Below, piece after piece: positions 35,136 through 43,942 of a stretch of DNA of 64,000 nt (positions are counted from its first letter, which is position 1; every line of letters starts with the position of its first letter). The stretch spans positions 5,181,501-5,245,500 of the forward strand of contig NZ_CP104578.1 in assembly GCF_036826855.1 (NCBI RefSeq), written 5' to 3'. The notes beneath the pieces were generated by a model, which worked only from the letters and a program-made list of their open reading frames with translations, did no database searches and was not told where the DNA came from. The position numbers and the translations under genes are program-made. This stretch comes from Streptomyces sp. SJL17-4. GTDB lineage: Bacteria > Actinomycetota > Actinomycetes > Streptomycetales > Streptomycetaceae.

Positions 35136-36038
35136 ATGAGGAGCAGCAACCCGGTCTTCTCGCGACGGGGGTTCAGCCGCGACAACGGCACGGCGGGCTT
35201 CAACGGCCAGCAGCCGCAGGCCGGGGGCCCCGCCGTCGGAACCAACCCGTACGCCACCGGCAACCCGTATGCCGAGGGCGCGACGAACCCGTACGCCACC
35301 AACCCGTACGCCCCGCAGGACACGCAGCTCGGCGCCCCGCAGCAGGCCCGCGGCAACGTGATGACGATCGACGACGTCGTGAGCCGCACGGCCATGACGC
35401 TCGGTACGGTCGTGCTCACCGCCGTCCTGTCCTGGCTGCTCCTGCCGGTCGACCCCGCCAACCTGGGCAAGTCCTACGGCATCGCCATCGGCGCCGCCCT
35501 GGTCGCCCTGGTGCTGTCGCTGGTGCAGTCCTTCAAGCGCAAGCCGTCGCCGGCGCTCATCCTGAGCTACGCGGCCTTCGAGGGCGTCTTCCTCGGAGTG
35601 ATCTCGGCCGCCGTGTCGACGTACATCGCCGACGGCGTGGTCATCCAGGCGGTCCTCGGCACGATGGCGGTCTTCGCCGGCGTCCTGATCGCCTACAAGA
35701 TGGGCTGGATCCGGGTCAACCGGCGCTTCTACGGCTTCGTGATGGCCGCCGCGATGGGCTTCATGCTCCTCATGGTGACCAACCTGCTGTTCGCCGTCTT
35801 CGCCGGCGGTGACGGCCTCGGCTTCCGCAGCGGTGGCCTCGGCATCCTCTTCGGTGTCATCGGCATCATCCTGGGCGCCTGCTTCCTCGCCCTCGACTTC
35901 AAGCAGGTCGAGGACGGCGTGACGTACGGCGCGCCGCGCGAGGAGGCCTGGCTGGCCGCCTTCGGTCTCACCATGACCCTGGTGTGGATCTACCTGGAGA
36001 TGCTGCGTCTGCTGTCGATCCTGCAGGGCGACGACTGA
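35136..36038 (+). CDS. Bax inhibitor-1/YccA-family membrane protein
   Basis: 300 residues. A cytosolic N terminus of about 80 residues carries NPYA repeats (NPYATGNPYAEG, NPYATNPYAP), then seven transmembrane helices with ILSYAAFEGVFLGVIS and LDFKQVEDGV, the last being the helix with the conserved acidic residues. YccA-like members modulate membrane proteases or ion balance; the exact role is unknown. A ribosome site GGAGGAG precedes ATG 35136. It lies 153 bases after bldA and is followed by a terminator. Confidence 0.92.
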   Translation: MRSSNPVFSRRGFSRDNGTAGFNGQQPQAGGPAVGTNPYATGNPYAEGATNPYATNPYAPQDTQLGAPQQARGNVMTIDDVVSRTAMTLGTVVLTAVLSWLLLPVDPANLGKSYGIAIGAALVALVLSLVQSFKRKPSPALILSYAAFEGVFLGVISAAVSTYIADGVVIQAVLGTMAVFAGVLIAYKMGWIRVNRRFYGFVMAAAMGFMLLMVTNLLFAVFAGGDGLGFRSGGLGILFGVIGIILGACFLALDFKQVEDGVTYGAPREEAWLAAFGLTMTLVWIYLEMLRLLSILQGDD

Positions 36039-36054
36039 CGCGTCCCGACTCGGG

Positions 36055-36093
36055 GGAAGGGCCCGTCCGGCTTCGTGCCGGGCGGGCCCTTCC
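36055..36093. terminator. Intrinsic terminator
   Basis: 17-bp stem with one mismatch (arms 36055-36071 and 36077-36093, loop of 5) between convergent genes. Confidence 0.82.
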
Positions 36094-36123
36094 GCGTTCC
36101 GTCGTAGTGGCCGAGCCCGGGCC

Positions 36124-36354
36124 TCAGAGCAGTCTCCGGGCCGCCCGCCGCAGGTCGTACTCGTGCAGGATCGCCTTCGCGTGGCCGTACGCCAGCTCAT
36201 GGGCCCCGCGGAGCCAGCTCACCCGCTCCTCGAAACGGAGGAGGGAGGGGCCCTCCTCGACGGTGCGCATCCAGTCGGCGATCTCACGGCCGGTGCGGCC
36301 CGGGATGCGGGCCAGCATGTTGCGGTGGGTCTCTTCGGAGAATGTGTGGGACAT
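36124..36354 (-). CDS. DUF4287 family small protein
   Basis: 76 residues from ATG 36354. SHTFSEETHRNMLARIP, TGREIADWMRTVEEGP and HELAYGHAKAILHEYDLRRAAR fit DUF4287, small helical proteins of unknown role. No cofactor motif. An in-frame ATG 48 bases earlier adds a stretch not typical of the family. Confidence 0.8.
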   Translation of the reverse strand: MSHTFSEETHRNMLARIPGRTGREIADWMRTVEEGPSLLRFEERVSWLRGAHELAYGHAKAILHEYDLRRAARRLL

Positions 36355-36472
36355 CGGCGCCTCCGGACGCGTCGTACCGTGTGCTCCTCGTACTCCTGGC
36401 ACTTCTTCACGTCACCGTGCCCAAGTGGTCGCCCGTTGGCAAGAGGGCCGGGACGGCGCGTAGGGTCGCGGG

Positions 36473-36802
36473 GTGCGCGATACGAGTGAACTGACCGCCG
36501 CCGTCGAACGCTTCGCCGACCGGTTGCGGGCCGCCCCGCAGAGCCGCCTCCAGCGCGGTGCGGCGGCCGAGGGACTGGCCCTCGCCCGCGAGCTCGCGGT
36601 GCGCGCCCAGCGTGCCGAGGACCCGGAGCGGGAGCCGAGGACCATGCCGGACGCGGGGGTCTTCACCGTGGCCGACCAGCTGGTCGTCGCCGGGAACGAT
36701 CTGGCCGAAATCCTGCGAACGGCCCCGGCCGACTCCCGTGAGGGGGAGCTGGCGGAGGCCGTGGGTCTGGTCCGTGAGGCGGCGGAGCGCTCGGGGCTGT
36801 GA
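36473..36802 (+). CDS. Small conserved hypothetical protein
   Basis: 109 residues from GTG 36473. Entirely helical in appearance (LTAAVERFADRLRAAPQSRLQRGAAAEGLALARELAVRAQ, then GVFTVADQLVVAGNDLAEIL). No family recognised. No clear ribosome site. Its last six codons including the stop are duplicated just downstream. Confidence 0.62.
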   Translation: MRDTSELTAAVERFADRLRAAPQSRLQRGAAAEGLALARELAVRAQRAEDPEREPRTMPDAGVFTVADQLVVAGNDLAEILRTAPADSREGELAEAVGLVREAAERSGL

Positions 36803-36823
36803 AGCGAGCGCTCGGGGCTGTGA
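36785..36823. repeat. Duplication of a gene 3' end including its stop codon
   Basis: The 18-base sequence GAGCGCTCGGGGCTGTGA is present at 36785-36802 (the coding end) and again at 36806-36823, separated by AGC. Confidence 0.9.
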
Positions 36824-36859
36824 CAGGGCCGCCAGGGGGCCCCAGGGGCCCCGGAGGGG

Positions 36860-37711
36860 TTACAGCGAGGCGATGACGCGGTCCGCCAGGATGTAGACGT
36901 TCTCGTCGTCCGCCTCGCCGTACGAGAAGGTGAGGGCGAAGGCGCCCGAGACGCCCGAGCCGCCGAGCAGCACCGGCGTACGACCGGAGCGCAGGGCCTC
37001 CGCCAGGCGCTCCGCGGTCTCGCGGTGCCCCGGGGTCATGCAGAGCGTCGTGCCGTCCGCGAAGACGTACACGTCGAGCGTGCCGAGCGGACCCGGACGC
37101 ACGTCGGTCAGCGCCGTGGCGGTGTCGGCCAGCTCCTCGAGGCGGGCCACCGTCCGCTCGTGGTCGGTGACGACGGGGGTCTGCACCGGCACGAAGTCCG
37201 GGTGCGAGGGGTGCCGGCGGCGGGCCGCGGCCAGCTCGGCCGAGTCCTCCGGGTACTCCTCCAGGGCGTCGACCGGGTCGAGGGCGTCCAGCGCGTCGAC
37301 GCCGTCGAGCGCGGCCGCCTCCGCCTCCATGGCCTCCAGGGCCATTGCCTCAAGGCCCACGAAGTCGGCCTGGCGCGGGACGAAGAAGGTGCCGTCGTCG
37401 GCCGGGCTGCCGAGGCCGCCGAGCAGGGACGGGGCGTCGGCCGCGTCGCGGGCCTCCTGCGCGGCCCAGAAGGCGCGCGCCTCGGCGAGCTCGCGCTCGC
37501 GCTCCTCGGCCAGCGCCTCCGCGACCGCGGCCCGTATCTCGGCGGCGGGCGTGGCGCGGGCCGCGGGCACCGTTGCGCCGTGTCCGGCCGCCAGCTCGCT
37601 CCGCAGGTCGGTGACCTGCTTGCGGAGACCGTGGACGGCGTGCAGGGCGGCAGCGCCCACGGCCGTGGCAGCGGCCGTGGTCAGCAGCAGGGCAAGAGGC
37701 ATGGCGCTCAC
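36860..37711 (-). CDS. Membrane-anchored conserved protein of unknown function
   Basis: 283 residues from GTG 37711 (GGGAG upstream). An N-terminal hydrophobic helix (about 4-26), a helical charged region ([27 protein letters not shown]), an acidic Ala/Asp/Glu segment with repeated ALDALD units (about 125-165), and a C-terminal domain (about 190-283: [50 protein letters not shown]). I recognise no family. Seems cytosolic except for the anchor. Confidence 0.65.
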   Translation of the reverse strand: MSAMPLALLLTTAAATAVGAAALHAVHGLRKQVTDLRSELAAGHGATVPAARATPAAEIRAAVAEALAEERERELAEARAFWAAQEARDAADAPSLLGGLGSPADDGTFFVPRQADFVGLEAMALEAMEAEAAALDGVDALDALDPVDALEEYPEDSAELAAARRRHPSHPDFVPVQTPVVTDHERTVARLEELADTATALTDVRPGPLGTLDVYVFADGTTLCMTPGHRETAERLAEALRSGRTPVLLGGSGVSGAFALTFSYGEADDENVYILADRVIASL

Positions 37712-37963
37712 TGACGTACTCCCGATTCCGAGTCGATCCCCCGACTTCTACATCAGCTTGTCCTGGGGTGGGGCTCGCTGTCAGTGCATTACGTCACGAA
37801 TTGGACAGGTATTTCTGCCAGGCGTTTAGTCCCGAAACGGCTCTGACCTGGGAAAACGAACTCCCCCGGGACGTAGGTCACATCCTGGGGGAGATTCGGT
37901 CACGGCTCGGACGCGGTGCGGTTGGAGGCCTCGGTACGAGGAGACGCGCCCCGGCGCACTCCT

Positions 37964-38001
37964 GTCCTACGGCAGGCGCTCGGTCCTACGAGAGGCGCTC
38001 G
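37964..38001. repeat. 19-bp tandem duplication at the thiolase 3' end
   Basis: GTCCTACG-NN-AGGCGCTCG occurs at 37964-37982 and 37983-38001 with two differences; the second copy contains the thiolase stop codon. The rest of 37712-37963 holds no gene I can support. Confidence 0.85.
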
Positions 38002-39206
38002 ATCACCATGGCCATGCCCTGGCCGCCACCGACGCACATGGTCTCCAGGCCGAACTGCTTGTCGTGGAACTGGAGGCTGTTGATCAGCGTGCCGGTGATC
38101 CGGGCGCCGGTCATGCCGAAGGGGTGGCCGACGGCGATGGCGCCGCCGTTGACGTTCACCTTGTCCAGGTCCAGGCCCAGGTCCTGGTAGGACGGGATCA
38201 CCTGGGCCGCGAAGGCCTCGTTGATCTCGGCCAGGTCGATGTCGCCGATGGTCAGGCCGGCGCGCTTGAGGGCCTGCTTCGAGGCCTCGACCGGGCCGAG
38301 GCCCATGATCTCGGGGGAGAGGCCGGAGACGCCGGTGGAGACGATGCGGGCGAGCGGGGTCAGGCCGAGCTCGCGGGCCTTCGTGTCCGACATGATCACG
38401 AGCGCGGCGGCGCCGTCGTTCAGCGGGCAGCAGTTGGCGGCGGTGACCAGGCCGTCGGGGCGGAAGACCGGCTTGAGGCCCTGCACGCCCTCCAGGGTGA
38501 CGCCGGCGCGCGGGCCGTCGTCCGCGGAGACGACGGTGCCGTCCGGGAGCGTCACCGGGGTGATCTCGCGCTCCCAGAAGCCGTTCTTGATGGCCTGCTC
38601 GGCGAGGTTCTGCGACCGGACGCCGAACTCGTCCATCTCCTGGCGGCTGATGCCCTTCATCCGGGCCAGGTTCTCCGCGGTCTGGCCCATGGCGATGTAC
38701 GCGTCGGGGACGATGCCGTCCTCGCGCGGGTCGTGCCACGTGGAGCCCTCGGAGGCGGCGACCTCGGCGGTACGGGCCTCGGCCTCGGCGAAGAACGGGT
38801 TGTGCGTGTCGGGCAGCGAGTCCGAGTTGCCCTTCACGAAGCGGGACACCATCTCGACACCGGCCGAGATGAAGACGTCGCCCTCGCCCGCCTTGATCGC
38901 GTGCAGCGCCATGCGGGAGGTCTGCAGCGAGGAGGAGCAGTAGCGGGTGATCGTGCAGCCCGGCAGGTGGTCCATGCCCATCTGCACGGCCACGATGCGG
39001 CCCAGGTTGTTGCCCTGCTCGCCGCCGGGCAGACCGCAGCCCAGCATCAGGTCGTCGATGTCGCGCGGGTCGAGCTCCGGCACCTTGGCCAGGGCGGCCT
39101 GGACGATGGTCGCGGTGAGGTCGTCCGGCCGCAGGTCCTTCAGGGAGCCCTTGAAGGCCCGGCCGATGGGCGAGCGGGCGGTCGAGACGATCACGGCTTC
39201 GGGCAT
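37986..39206 (-). CDS. Acetyl-CoA C-acyltransferase (thiolase)
   Basis: 406 residues from ATG 39206 (GGAG five bases upstream). Nucleophile Cys90 in RYCSSSLQ, His361 in [16 protein letters not shown] and the base Cys391 in [10 protein letters not shown] are intact. The loop [18 protein letters not shown] fits thiolases of lipid beta-oxidation. It cleaves 3-oxoacyl-CoA with CoA or runs the reverse condensation. A TetR-type operator-like site about 100 bases upstream agrees with fatty-acid control. Confidence 0.93.
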   Translation of the reverse strand: MPEAVIVSTARSPIGRAFKGSLKDLRPDDLTATIVQAALAKVPELDPRDIDDLMLGCGLPGGEQGNNLGRIVAVQMGMDHLPGCTITRYCSSSLQTSRMALHAIKAGEGDVFISAGVEMVSRFVKGNSDSLPDTHNPFFAEAEARTAEVAASEGSTWHDPREDGIVPDAYIAMGQTAENLARMKGISRQEMDEFGVRSQNLAEQAIKNGFWEREITPVTLPDGTVVSADDGPRAGVTLEGVQGLKPVFRPDGLVTAANCCPLNDGAAALVIMSDTKARELGLTPLARIVSTGVSGLSPEIMGLGPVEASKQALKRAGLTIGDIDLAEINEAFAAQVIPSYQDLGLDLDKVNVNGGAIAVGHPFGMTGARITGTLINSLQFHDKQFGLETMCVGGGQGMAMVIERLS

Positions 39207-39306
39207 CACGGCTCCATGAGGGTGCGGAGTGGGCGGACTGAAAGGGAAGTTACCCGTACGTACCGCATGGGGTCACCGGCCTGGGCATGTGATGCGGACC
39301 TCTTTT

Positions 39307-39322
39307 CTAAGCGAGCGCTCAG
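39307..39322. promoter_or_regulatory. Operator-like site upstream of thiolase
   Basis: CTAAGCGAGCGCTCAG is a near-palindrome (12 of 16 positions symmetric) of the kind placed ahead of fatty-acid genes in actinomycetes and bound by TetR-type repressors. It overlaps the end of the SGNH gene and lies 101 bases before the thiolase start. Confidence 0.45.
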
Positions 39323-40344
39323 TTGGTGGAGGCGGGAGTCTCCGTGGCCCCTTCCCCCTCGGTGTCCGGCGATGCCTCCGCCGCGACCGGGAGCCGCCGC
39401 CGGCGGCGGTGCTTCAGCAGGGCCCAGGGGGCGCGCGCACCCGTGACCTCCGTGCCCGCCTCCCGCGCCGCCTCCGCCGCCGCCTTCGCGACCGGCAGCA
39501 TGTTCTCCCGCCGCGCCGGCTCCAGGCGGTCCGTCTCCGGCCATACGCCGAGCACCGCGCACATCGTCGGCAGCACGGCCATCGCCGCCGTCGCGTACCC
39601 CTCCGCCGACGGGTGGAAGTTGTCCACCCCGAACATCTCGCGGGGGTTCGCCGCGAACTCCGGGCCGAGCAGGTCGCCCAGCGACACCGTCCGCCCGCCC
39701 TGCTCGATCACCACGATCGTCTGGGCCGCCGCCAGCTGCCGGGAGGCCCGCCGGGCCAGCCAGCGCAGCGGCTGGTAGACCGGCTCGATCGTCCCCAGGT
39801 CCGGGCAGGTCCCGACCACCACCTCCGCGCCGGCCGTCCGCAGCCGCCGGACCGCCGACGCCAGGAGCCGTACGGACTCCGTCGGCGGCATCCGGTGCGT
39901 GACGTCGTTCGCGCCGATCATGATCACGCAGACGTCCGGCGGTCCGAGGGGCTGGGCCAGCAGCAGCGACACCTGCCGCTCCAGATCGTCCGAGCGGGCA
40001 CCGGAAAGCGCGACGTTCCGCAGCACCACCGGCCGCTCCGCCACCGCCGCGAGCCCCGAGGCGAGCAGCGCGCCCGGCGTCTGGCCCGAGCGGCGGACCC
40101 CCTGCCCCGCCGCCGTGGAATCACCCAGAAGGGCCAGCCGCAGGGGGTCGTCCGTGCCGAACGCGCGGCCGTAGAGGCCGTCCGCCCCCGGCGGCAGCGG
40201 GGCCGCGCCACCGCCCACCGTCCGCTTCGCGATCTGCATCTCGGCCAGCAGGACGCCCACCGCCGCCACACCCAGCAGTCCGATGCTCCCGCCGCCGTAC
40301 GCCGCACCCGCCGCGATCCGCCGCGCCACCCTCGCCCTCGACAT
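39319..40344 (-). CDS. Membrane-anchored SGNH/GDSL hydrolase
   Basis: 341 residues from ATG 40344, with an excellent ribosome site (AAGGAGGTGA). N-terminal transmembrane helix (about 16-36), block I LLGDSTAAGQG, block III IGANDVTH, block V VDNFHPSAEGYA with the Asp-His pair; the catalytic Ser is in GDS. It is probably an esterase or acyl hydrolase facing outside, acting on lipids or wall polymers. The C terminus is basic (LKHRRRRRLP) then acidic. The gene ends inside the thiolase operator-like site. Confidence 0.9.
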   Translation of the reverse strand: MSRARVARRIAAGAAYGGGSIGLLGVAAVGVLLAEMQIAKRTVGGGAAPLPPGADGLYGRAFGTDDPLRLALLGDSTAAGQGVRRSGQTPGALLASGLAAVAERPVVLRNVALSGARSDDLERQVSLLLAQPLGPPDVCVIMIGANDVTHRMPPTESVRLLASAVRRLRTAGAEVVVGTCPDLGTIEPVYQPLRWLARRASRQLAAAQTIVVIEQGGRTVSLGDLLGPEFAANPREMFGVDNFHPSAEGYATAAMAVLPTMCAVLGVWPETDRLEPARRENMLPVAKAAAEAAREAGTEVTGARAPWALLKHRRRRRLPVAAEASPDTEGEGATETPASTN

Positions 40345-40447
40345 GGGGCCGTCACCTCCTTCAAGCCGTTCAGGGTCTAACTGCCCCGTAACCCGCTCCG
40401 ACTACGCATACGCTGGCCACACCATTACGGAGACCCCGGAGATTACG

Positions 40448-41839
40448 GTGCAATTCCACGACTCGATGATCAGCCTCGTCGGCAACACCCCGCTGGTGAA
40501 GCTCAACAGCGTCACAGCGGGTATTCAGGCGACCGTTCTGGCCAAGGTCGAGTACTTCAACCCCGGAGGCTCGGTCAAGGACCGGATCGCCCTGCGGATG
40601 ATCGAGGCGGCCGAGCAGAGCGGTGAGCTCAAGCCCGGCGGAACCATCGTCGAGCCCACGTCCGGCAACACCGGCGTCGGCCTGGCGATCGTGGCACAGA
40701 CGAAGGGCTACAAGTGCATCTTCGTCTGCCCCGACAAGGTGTCCCTCGACAAGATCAACGTACTGCGGGCGTACGGCGCCGAGGTCGTCGTCTGCCCCAC
40801 GGCGGTCGACCCGGAGCACCCGGACTCGTACTACAACGTCTCGGACCGGCTCGTCCGTGAGACGCCGGGTGCCTGGAAGCCCGACCAGTACTCCAACCCG
40901 AACAACCCGCGCTCCCACTACGAGACCACCGGCCCCGAGCTCTGGGAGCAGACGGACGGGAAGATCACCCACTTCGTCGCGGGCGTCGGCACCGGCGGCA
41001 CCATCTCCGGCACCGGCAACTACCTCAAGGAGGCCAGCGGTGGCTCCGTGAAGGTCATCGGCGCCGACCCGGAGGGCTCGGTCTACTCCGGCGGCTCCGG
41101 TCGCCCGTACCTCGTCGAGGGCGTCGGCGAGGACTTCTGGCCGACCGCGTACGACCGGACCGTCACGGACCGGATCGTCGCGGTGTCCGACAAGGACTCG
41201 TTCCAGATGACCCGCCGCCTCGCCAAGGAGGAGGGCCTCCTCGTCGGCGGTTCCTGCGGCATGGCCGTCGTGGCCGCGCTCGAGGTCGCCAAGGAGCTGG
41301 GCCCGGACGACGTCGTCGTCGTGCTGCTGCCGGACTCCGGCCGCGGCTACATGTCGAAGATCTTCAGCGACGAGTGGATGGCCGACTACGGCTTCCTGGA
41401 GGACACCTCCACCGCCACCGTCGCCGACGTCCTGCGCCACAAGGAGGGCGGCACCATGCCCTCCCTTGTCCACATGCACCCGGACGAGACCGTCGGCCAG
41501 GCCATCGAGGTGCTCCGCGAGTACGGCGTCTCCCAGATGCCCATCGTGAAGCCCGGCGCCGGCCACCCCGACGTGATGGCCGCCGAGGTCGTCGGTTCGG
41601 TCGTCGAGCGCGAGCTGCTCGACGCGCTCTTCAAGCAGCGCGCCTCCCTGGAGGACCCGCTGGAGCGTCACATGAGCGCGCCGCTGCCGCAGGTCGGCTC
41701 CGGCGAGCCGGTCGCCGACCTGATGTCCGTCCTCGGCGAGTCCGCCGACGCGGCGATCGTCCTGGTCGAGGGCAAGCCGACCGGCGTCGTCAGCCGCCAG
41801 GACCTGCTGGCCTTCCTGGCCAACGGCGGCACGAAGTAG
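40448..41839 (+). CDS. cbs: Cystathionine beta-synthase
   Basis: 463 residues from GTG 40448 (GGAG six bases upstream). PLP Lys44 in GGSVKDRIA, substrate loop TSGNTG, and GTGGTISG binding the phosphate. The catalytic core ends about 325, and two CBS domains follow (about 340-463: TVADVLRHKEGG, MPIVK, VLVEGKPTGVVSRQDLLAFL), which may sense adenosyl ligands. It condenses serine with homocysteine, first step of transsulfuration. Divergent from the SGNH hydrolase gene with 103 bases between starts. Confidence 0.95.
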   Translation: MQFHDSMISLVGNTPLVKLNSVTAGIQATVLAKVEYFNPGGSVKDRIALRMIEAAEQSGELKPGGTIVEPTSGNTGVGLAIVAQTKGYKCIFVCPDKVSLDKINVLRAYGAEVVVCPTAVDPEHPDSYYNVSDRLVRETPGAWKPDQYSNPNNPRSHYETTGPELWEQTDGKITHFVAGVGTGGTISGTGNYLKEASGGSVKVIGADPEGSVYSGGSGRPYLVEGVGEDFWPTAYDRTVTDRIVAVSDKDSFQMTRRLAKEEGLLVGGSCGMAVVAALEVAKELGPDDVVVVLLPDSGRGYMSKIFSDEWMADYGFLEDTSTATVADVLRHKEGGTMPSLVHMHPDETVGQAIEVLREYGVSQMPIVKPGAGHPDVMAAEVVGSVVERELLDALFKQRASLEDPLERHMSAPLPQVGSGEPVADLMSVLGESADAAIVLVEGKPTGVVSRQDLLAFLANGGTK

Positions 41840-42194
41840 TTCCCCGGGCGGGTGCCGCGGGTGCGTTCGCGCAATCGGTACGAGCGCGACACGTACGCGC
41901 AGCACCCGCTTAACACGCGTCCGGCACAGTGGTGGTTGTCGGCGTCACGGACTTCCGGAGCGGCTCCCGGACTCCTGACGACGCCACGGACGCGGAGACC
42001 GGCCCTGACCCGGGCCCGTGTCCTCGCGGGGACCGCCGTCGTCCCGCCCCCCGTTTCGGGGGTGCGGCGGTCCCCGCGCCGACTTCCTCCGGCTCTGCCG
42101 GGCTTCCCGCTCGCACTTCTCTCCGGCGCACCCCCTGCATATCCTTATGCAGAGCCCTTTGCGGGTGAATAGGTGAGAGAGAGGGGGCGGCGGC
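41840..42194 (+). other. cbs / rpiR intergenic region
   Basis: 355 bases without a credible gene. It contains the inverted repeat at 42135-42152, and AGGTGAGAGAGAGGGGG ahead of the regulator's ATG. I see no strong terminator for cbs. Confidence 0.5.
42135..42152. promoter_or_regulatory. Inverted repeat CTGCATA-TCCT-TATGCAG upstream of rpiR gene
   Basis: Perfect 7-base arms with a 4-base centre, A+T-rich for this genome, 43 bases before the ATG at 42195. A likely operator, perhaps autoregulatory. Confidence 0.6.
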
Positions 42195-43040
42195 ATGAGC
42201 GACAGCCCGGCCGGTCGGCTGCAGGCGCTCTTCGAGGGGCACCGGCTGACGCCGACACAGCGACGGATCGCGCACTGCATGGTGCGGCGCGCCGGTGACG
42301 TGCCCTTCCTGTCCAGCGTCGAGCTCGCCGAGCTCGCCGGGGTCAGCCAGCCCTCCGTCACCCGCTTCGCCGTCGCCCTCGGCTTCGACGGGTACCCGGC
42401 GCTCCGCCGTCATCTGCGCGAGGTCGCGCCCCCTGAGCCCGGCGCGGCCGAGGGGGAGGACGAGGCGCTCAACGAGTACCAGCAGGCCGTCCTCGCCGAG
42501 ATCGAGAACCTCCGGCACCTCGCCGGGCTCCTCGCCGACCCCGCGCCCGTCGAGAAGGCCGGCCGGCTGCTCGCCGGCTCCCGCCCGCTGCCCGTGCTCG
42601 GCCTGCGGGCCGCCTCCTCGCAGGCGCGTGGCTTCGCCTACTTCGCCGGCAAGGTGCACCCGGACGTCCGGCTCCTCGACGAGGCCGGCTCCATGCTCAC
42701 GGACCGCGTCGACGCCGCCGTACGCGCCGGGGCCACGGCCCTGCTGTGCTTCGCGCTGCCCCGGCATCCGCGGGAGGTCGTCGAGGCCCTGGAGTACGCG
42801 CGGGCGGCCGGGCTCACGGTGGTGACCGTCGCCGAGTCGGCGTTCGCGCCCGTCGCCGCCCACAGCGACCTGCTCATCCCGGCCGCCGTCGGCACCGGGC
42901 TCGCCTTCGACACGGCCTGTGCGCCGATGATGCTCGGCCGGGTCCTGCTGGAGGCCATGGCCGACGAACTCCCGGACGCGCAGGCGCGCCTGGAGGAGTT
43001 CGACACGAAGGCGGCGGCGCGGGGCCTGTTCGTCGACTAG
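42195..43040 (+). CDS. MurR/RpiR-family transcriptional regulator
   Basis: 281 residues. N-terminal HTH_6 domain (1-77: TPTQRRIAHCMVRRAGDVPFLSSVELAELAGVSQPSVTRFAVALGFDGYPALRRHL), then a SIS sugar-phosphate domain (about 120-255: RPLPVLGLRAASSQARGFAYFAGKVHPDV, TALLCFALPRHPREVVEALEYARAAGLTVVTVAES). Such proteins respond to phosphosugars. Its target is not evident; the hut operon lies 4 kb away, and RpiR types near hut genes exist, but the inverted repeat upstream of it is not the one seen before hutU. Confidence 0.9.
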   Translation: MSDSPAGRLQALFEGHRLTPTQRRIAHCMVRRAGDVPFLSSVELAELAGVSQPSVTRFAVALGFDGYPALRRHLREVAPPEPGAAEGEDEALNEYQQAVLAEIENLRHLAGLLADPAPVEKAGRLLAGSRPLPVLGLRAASSQARGFAYFAGKVHPDVRLLDEAGSMLTDRVDAAVRAGATALLCFALPRHPREVVEALEYARAAGLTVVTVAESAFAPVAAHSDLLIPAAVGTGLAFDTACAPMMLGRVLLEAMADELPDAQARLEEFDTKAAARGLFVD

Positions 43041-43087
43041 GGCCTGTCTTTCGGACCGTGCCGGGCCCCGCGCACGCGAGGGCCGGG

Positions 43088-43459
43088 TCAGACCTCCAGG
43101 GCGGACTCGATCTTCTTCAGCTGGTGGCGGGCCATCGCCAGGTTCGCCCGGTCCTTGTCCAGGGCGAGGTACAGGAACAGGCCGGTCTTGCCCTGCCCCT
43201 TGAGCAGCCGGATCATGTGGTACTGCCGTCCGAGGGTGATCAGGATGTCCTCGATCTCGTCGCCGAGGCCGAGCATCTCCATCGCCCGGACCTTGGCCCG
43301 GACGACGTCGGTGTTGCCGGCCGCGGCCATGTTGAGGTCGAGGTCCTTGCCTCCGCCGATCGTGCCGAGCGCCATGCCGCTCGTGTAGTCGACGAGGGCC
43401 GCGCCGAGGGCGCCTTCGATGGAGGCCGCTTCCTTGAGGGAGGTCTCGGTGTTCGCCAT
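43088..43459 (-). CDS. Roadblock/LC7-like small protein (third of the operon)
   Basis: 123 residues from ATG 43459. EGALGAALVDYTSGMALGTIGGG matches the first strand and turn of Roadblock/LC7 domains, followed by VRAMEMLGLGDEIEDILITLGRQYHMIRLL and KGQGKTGLFLYLALDKDRANLAMARHQL. These are one-domain proteins that form dimers and bind small GTPases. It lies 49 bases after the preceding gene, same strand. Confidence 0.75.
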   Translation of the reverse strand: MANTETSLKEAASIEGALGAALVDYTSGMALGTIGGGKDLDLNMAAAGNTDVVRAKVRAMEMLGLGDEIEDILITLGRQYHMIRLLKGQGKTGLFLYLALDKDRANLAMARHQLKKIESALEV

Positions 43460-43508
43460 GGGTGTCGCACTTCCTTCTCTGCTTGTTCGCTTCTCTTGGT
43501 GCGTCGCT

Positions 43509-43901
43509 TCAGTTCAGGTCTTTGCGTTCCAGCGCGCCGTCGACGAGTTCGCCGATCCGGACGCTGGACCTGCGGGCCTCCAGATGGAGCCGCCCGACAT
43601 TGATCCGGGGTTCGGCGAGCAGCGTCAGGACGGCCGAGCCGCCCGCCGCGTACGTCGCCACGTAGCCGTTCTCACCGCGTACCAGCAGCTCCCGGAACCG
43701 GCCCTGGCCGGTGCTGTCGGTCAGCCGCTGGCCGACGCCGAGCGCCGCCGCGGTCAGCGCGGCCACGCTCTCCGCCTCGCCGTCCACGGTGTCGTGGGCC
43801 AGGACGAGCCCGTCGGCACTGGCCGCGAGCGCCCCGGTCAGCTGGGGCAGCCGGGCCCGCAGCCGTCTGAGCTCGCCGAGGACCTCGGCTTCTGCCGTCA
43901 T
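43509..43901 (-). CDS. Roadblock/LC7-like small protein (second)
   Basis: 130 residues from ATG 43901, preceded by AAAGGAAA; an ATG at 43943 overlaps the upstream stop but lacks this site. LPQLTGALAASADGLVLAHDTVDGEAESVAALTAAAL and GRFRELLVRGENGYVATYAAGGSAVLTLLAEPRINVGRLHLEARRSSVRI cover the canonical Roadblock fold, closest of the three to the MglB/CvnB type. No partner GTPase gene is adjacent. Confidence 0.82.
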   Translation of the reverse strand: MTAEAEVLGELRRLRARLPQLTGALAASADGLVLAHDTVDGEAESVAALTAAALGVGQRLTDSTGQGRFRELLVRGENGYVATYAAGGSAVLTLLAEPRINVGRLHLEARRSSVRIGELVDGALERKDLN

Positions 43902-43942
43902 GAGCTGTTTCCTTTCGGCGCGCAGGCGCAGGGCACGCCTCA

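Noticed and set aside
41929..42168. Possible small gene between cbs and the RpiR regulator
   Set aside because: No ribosome site, coding bias weak, and it overlaps the inverted repeat that looks regulatory.
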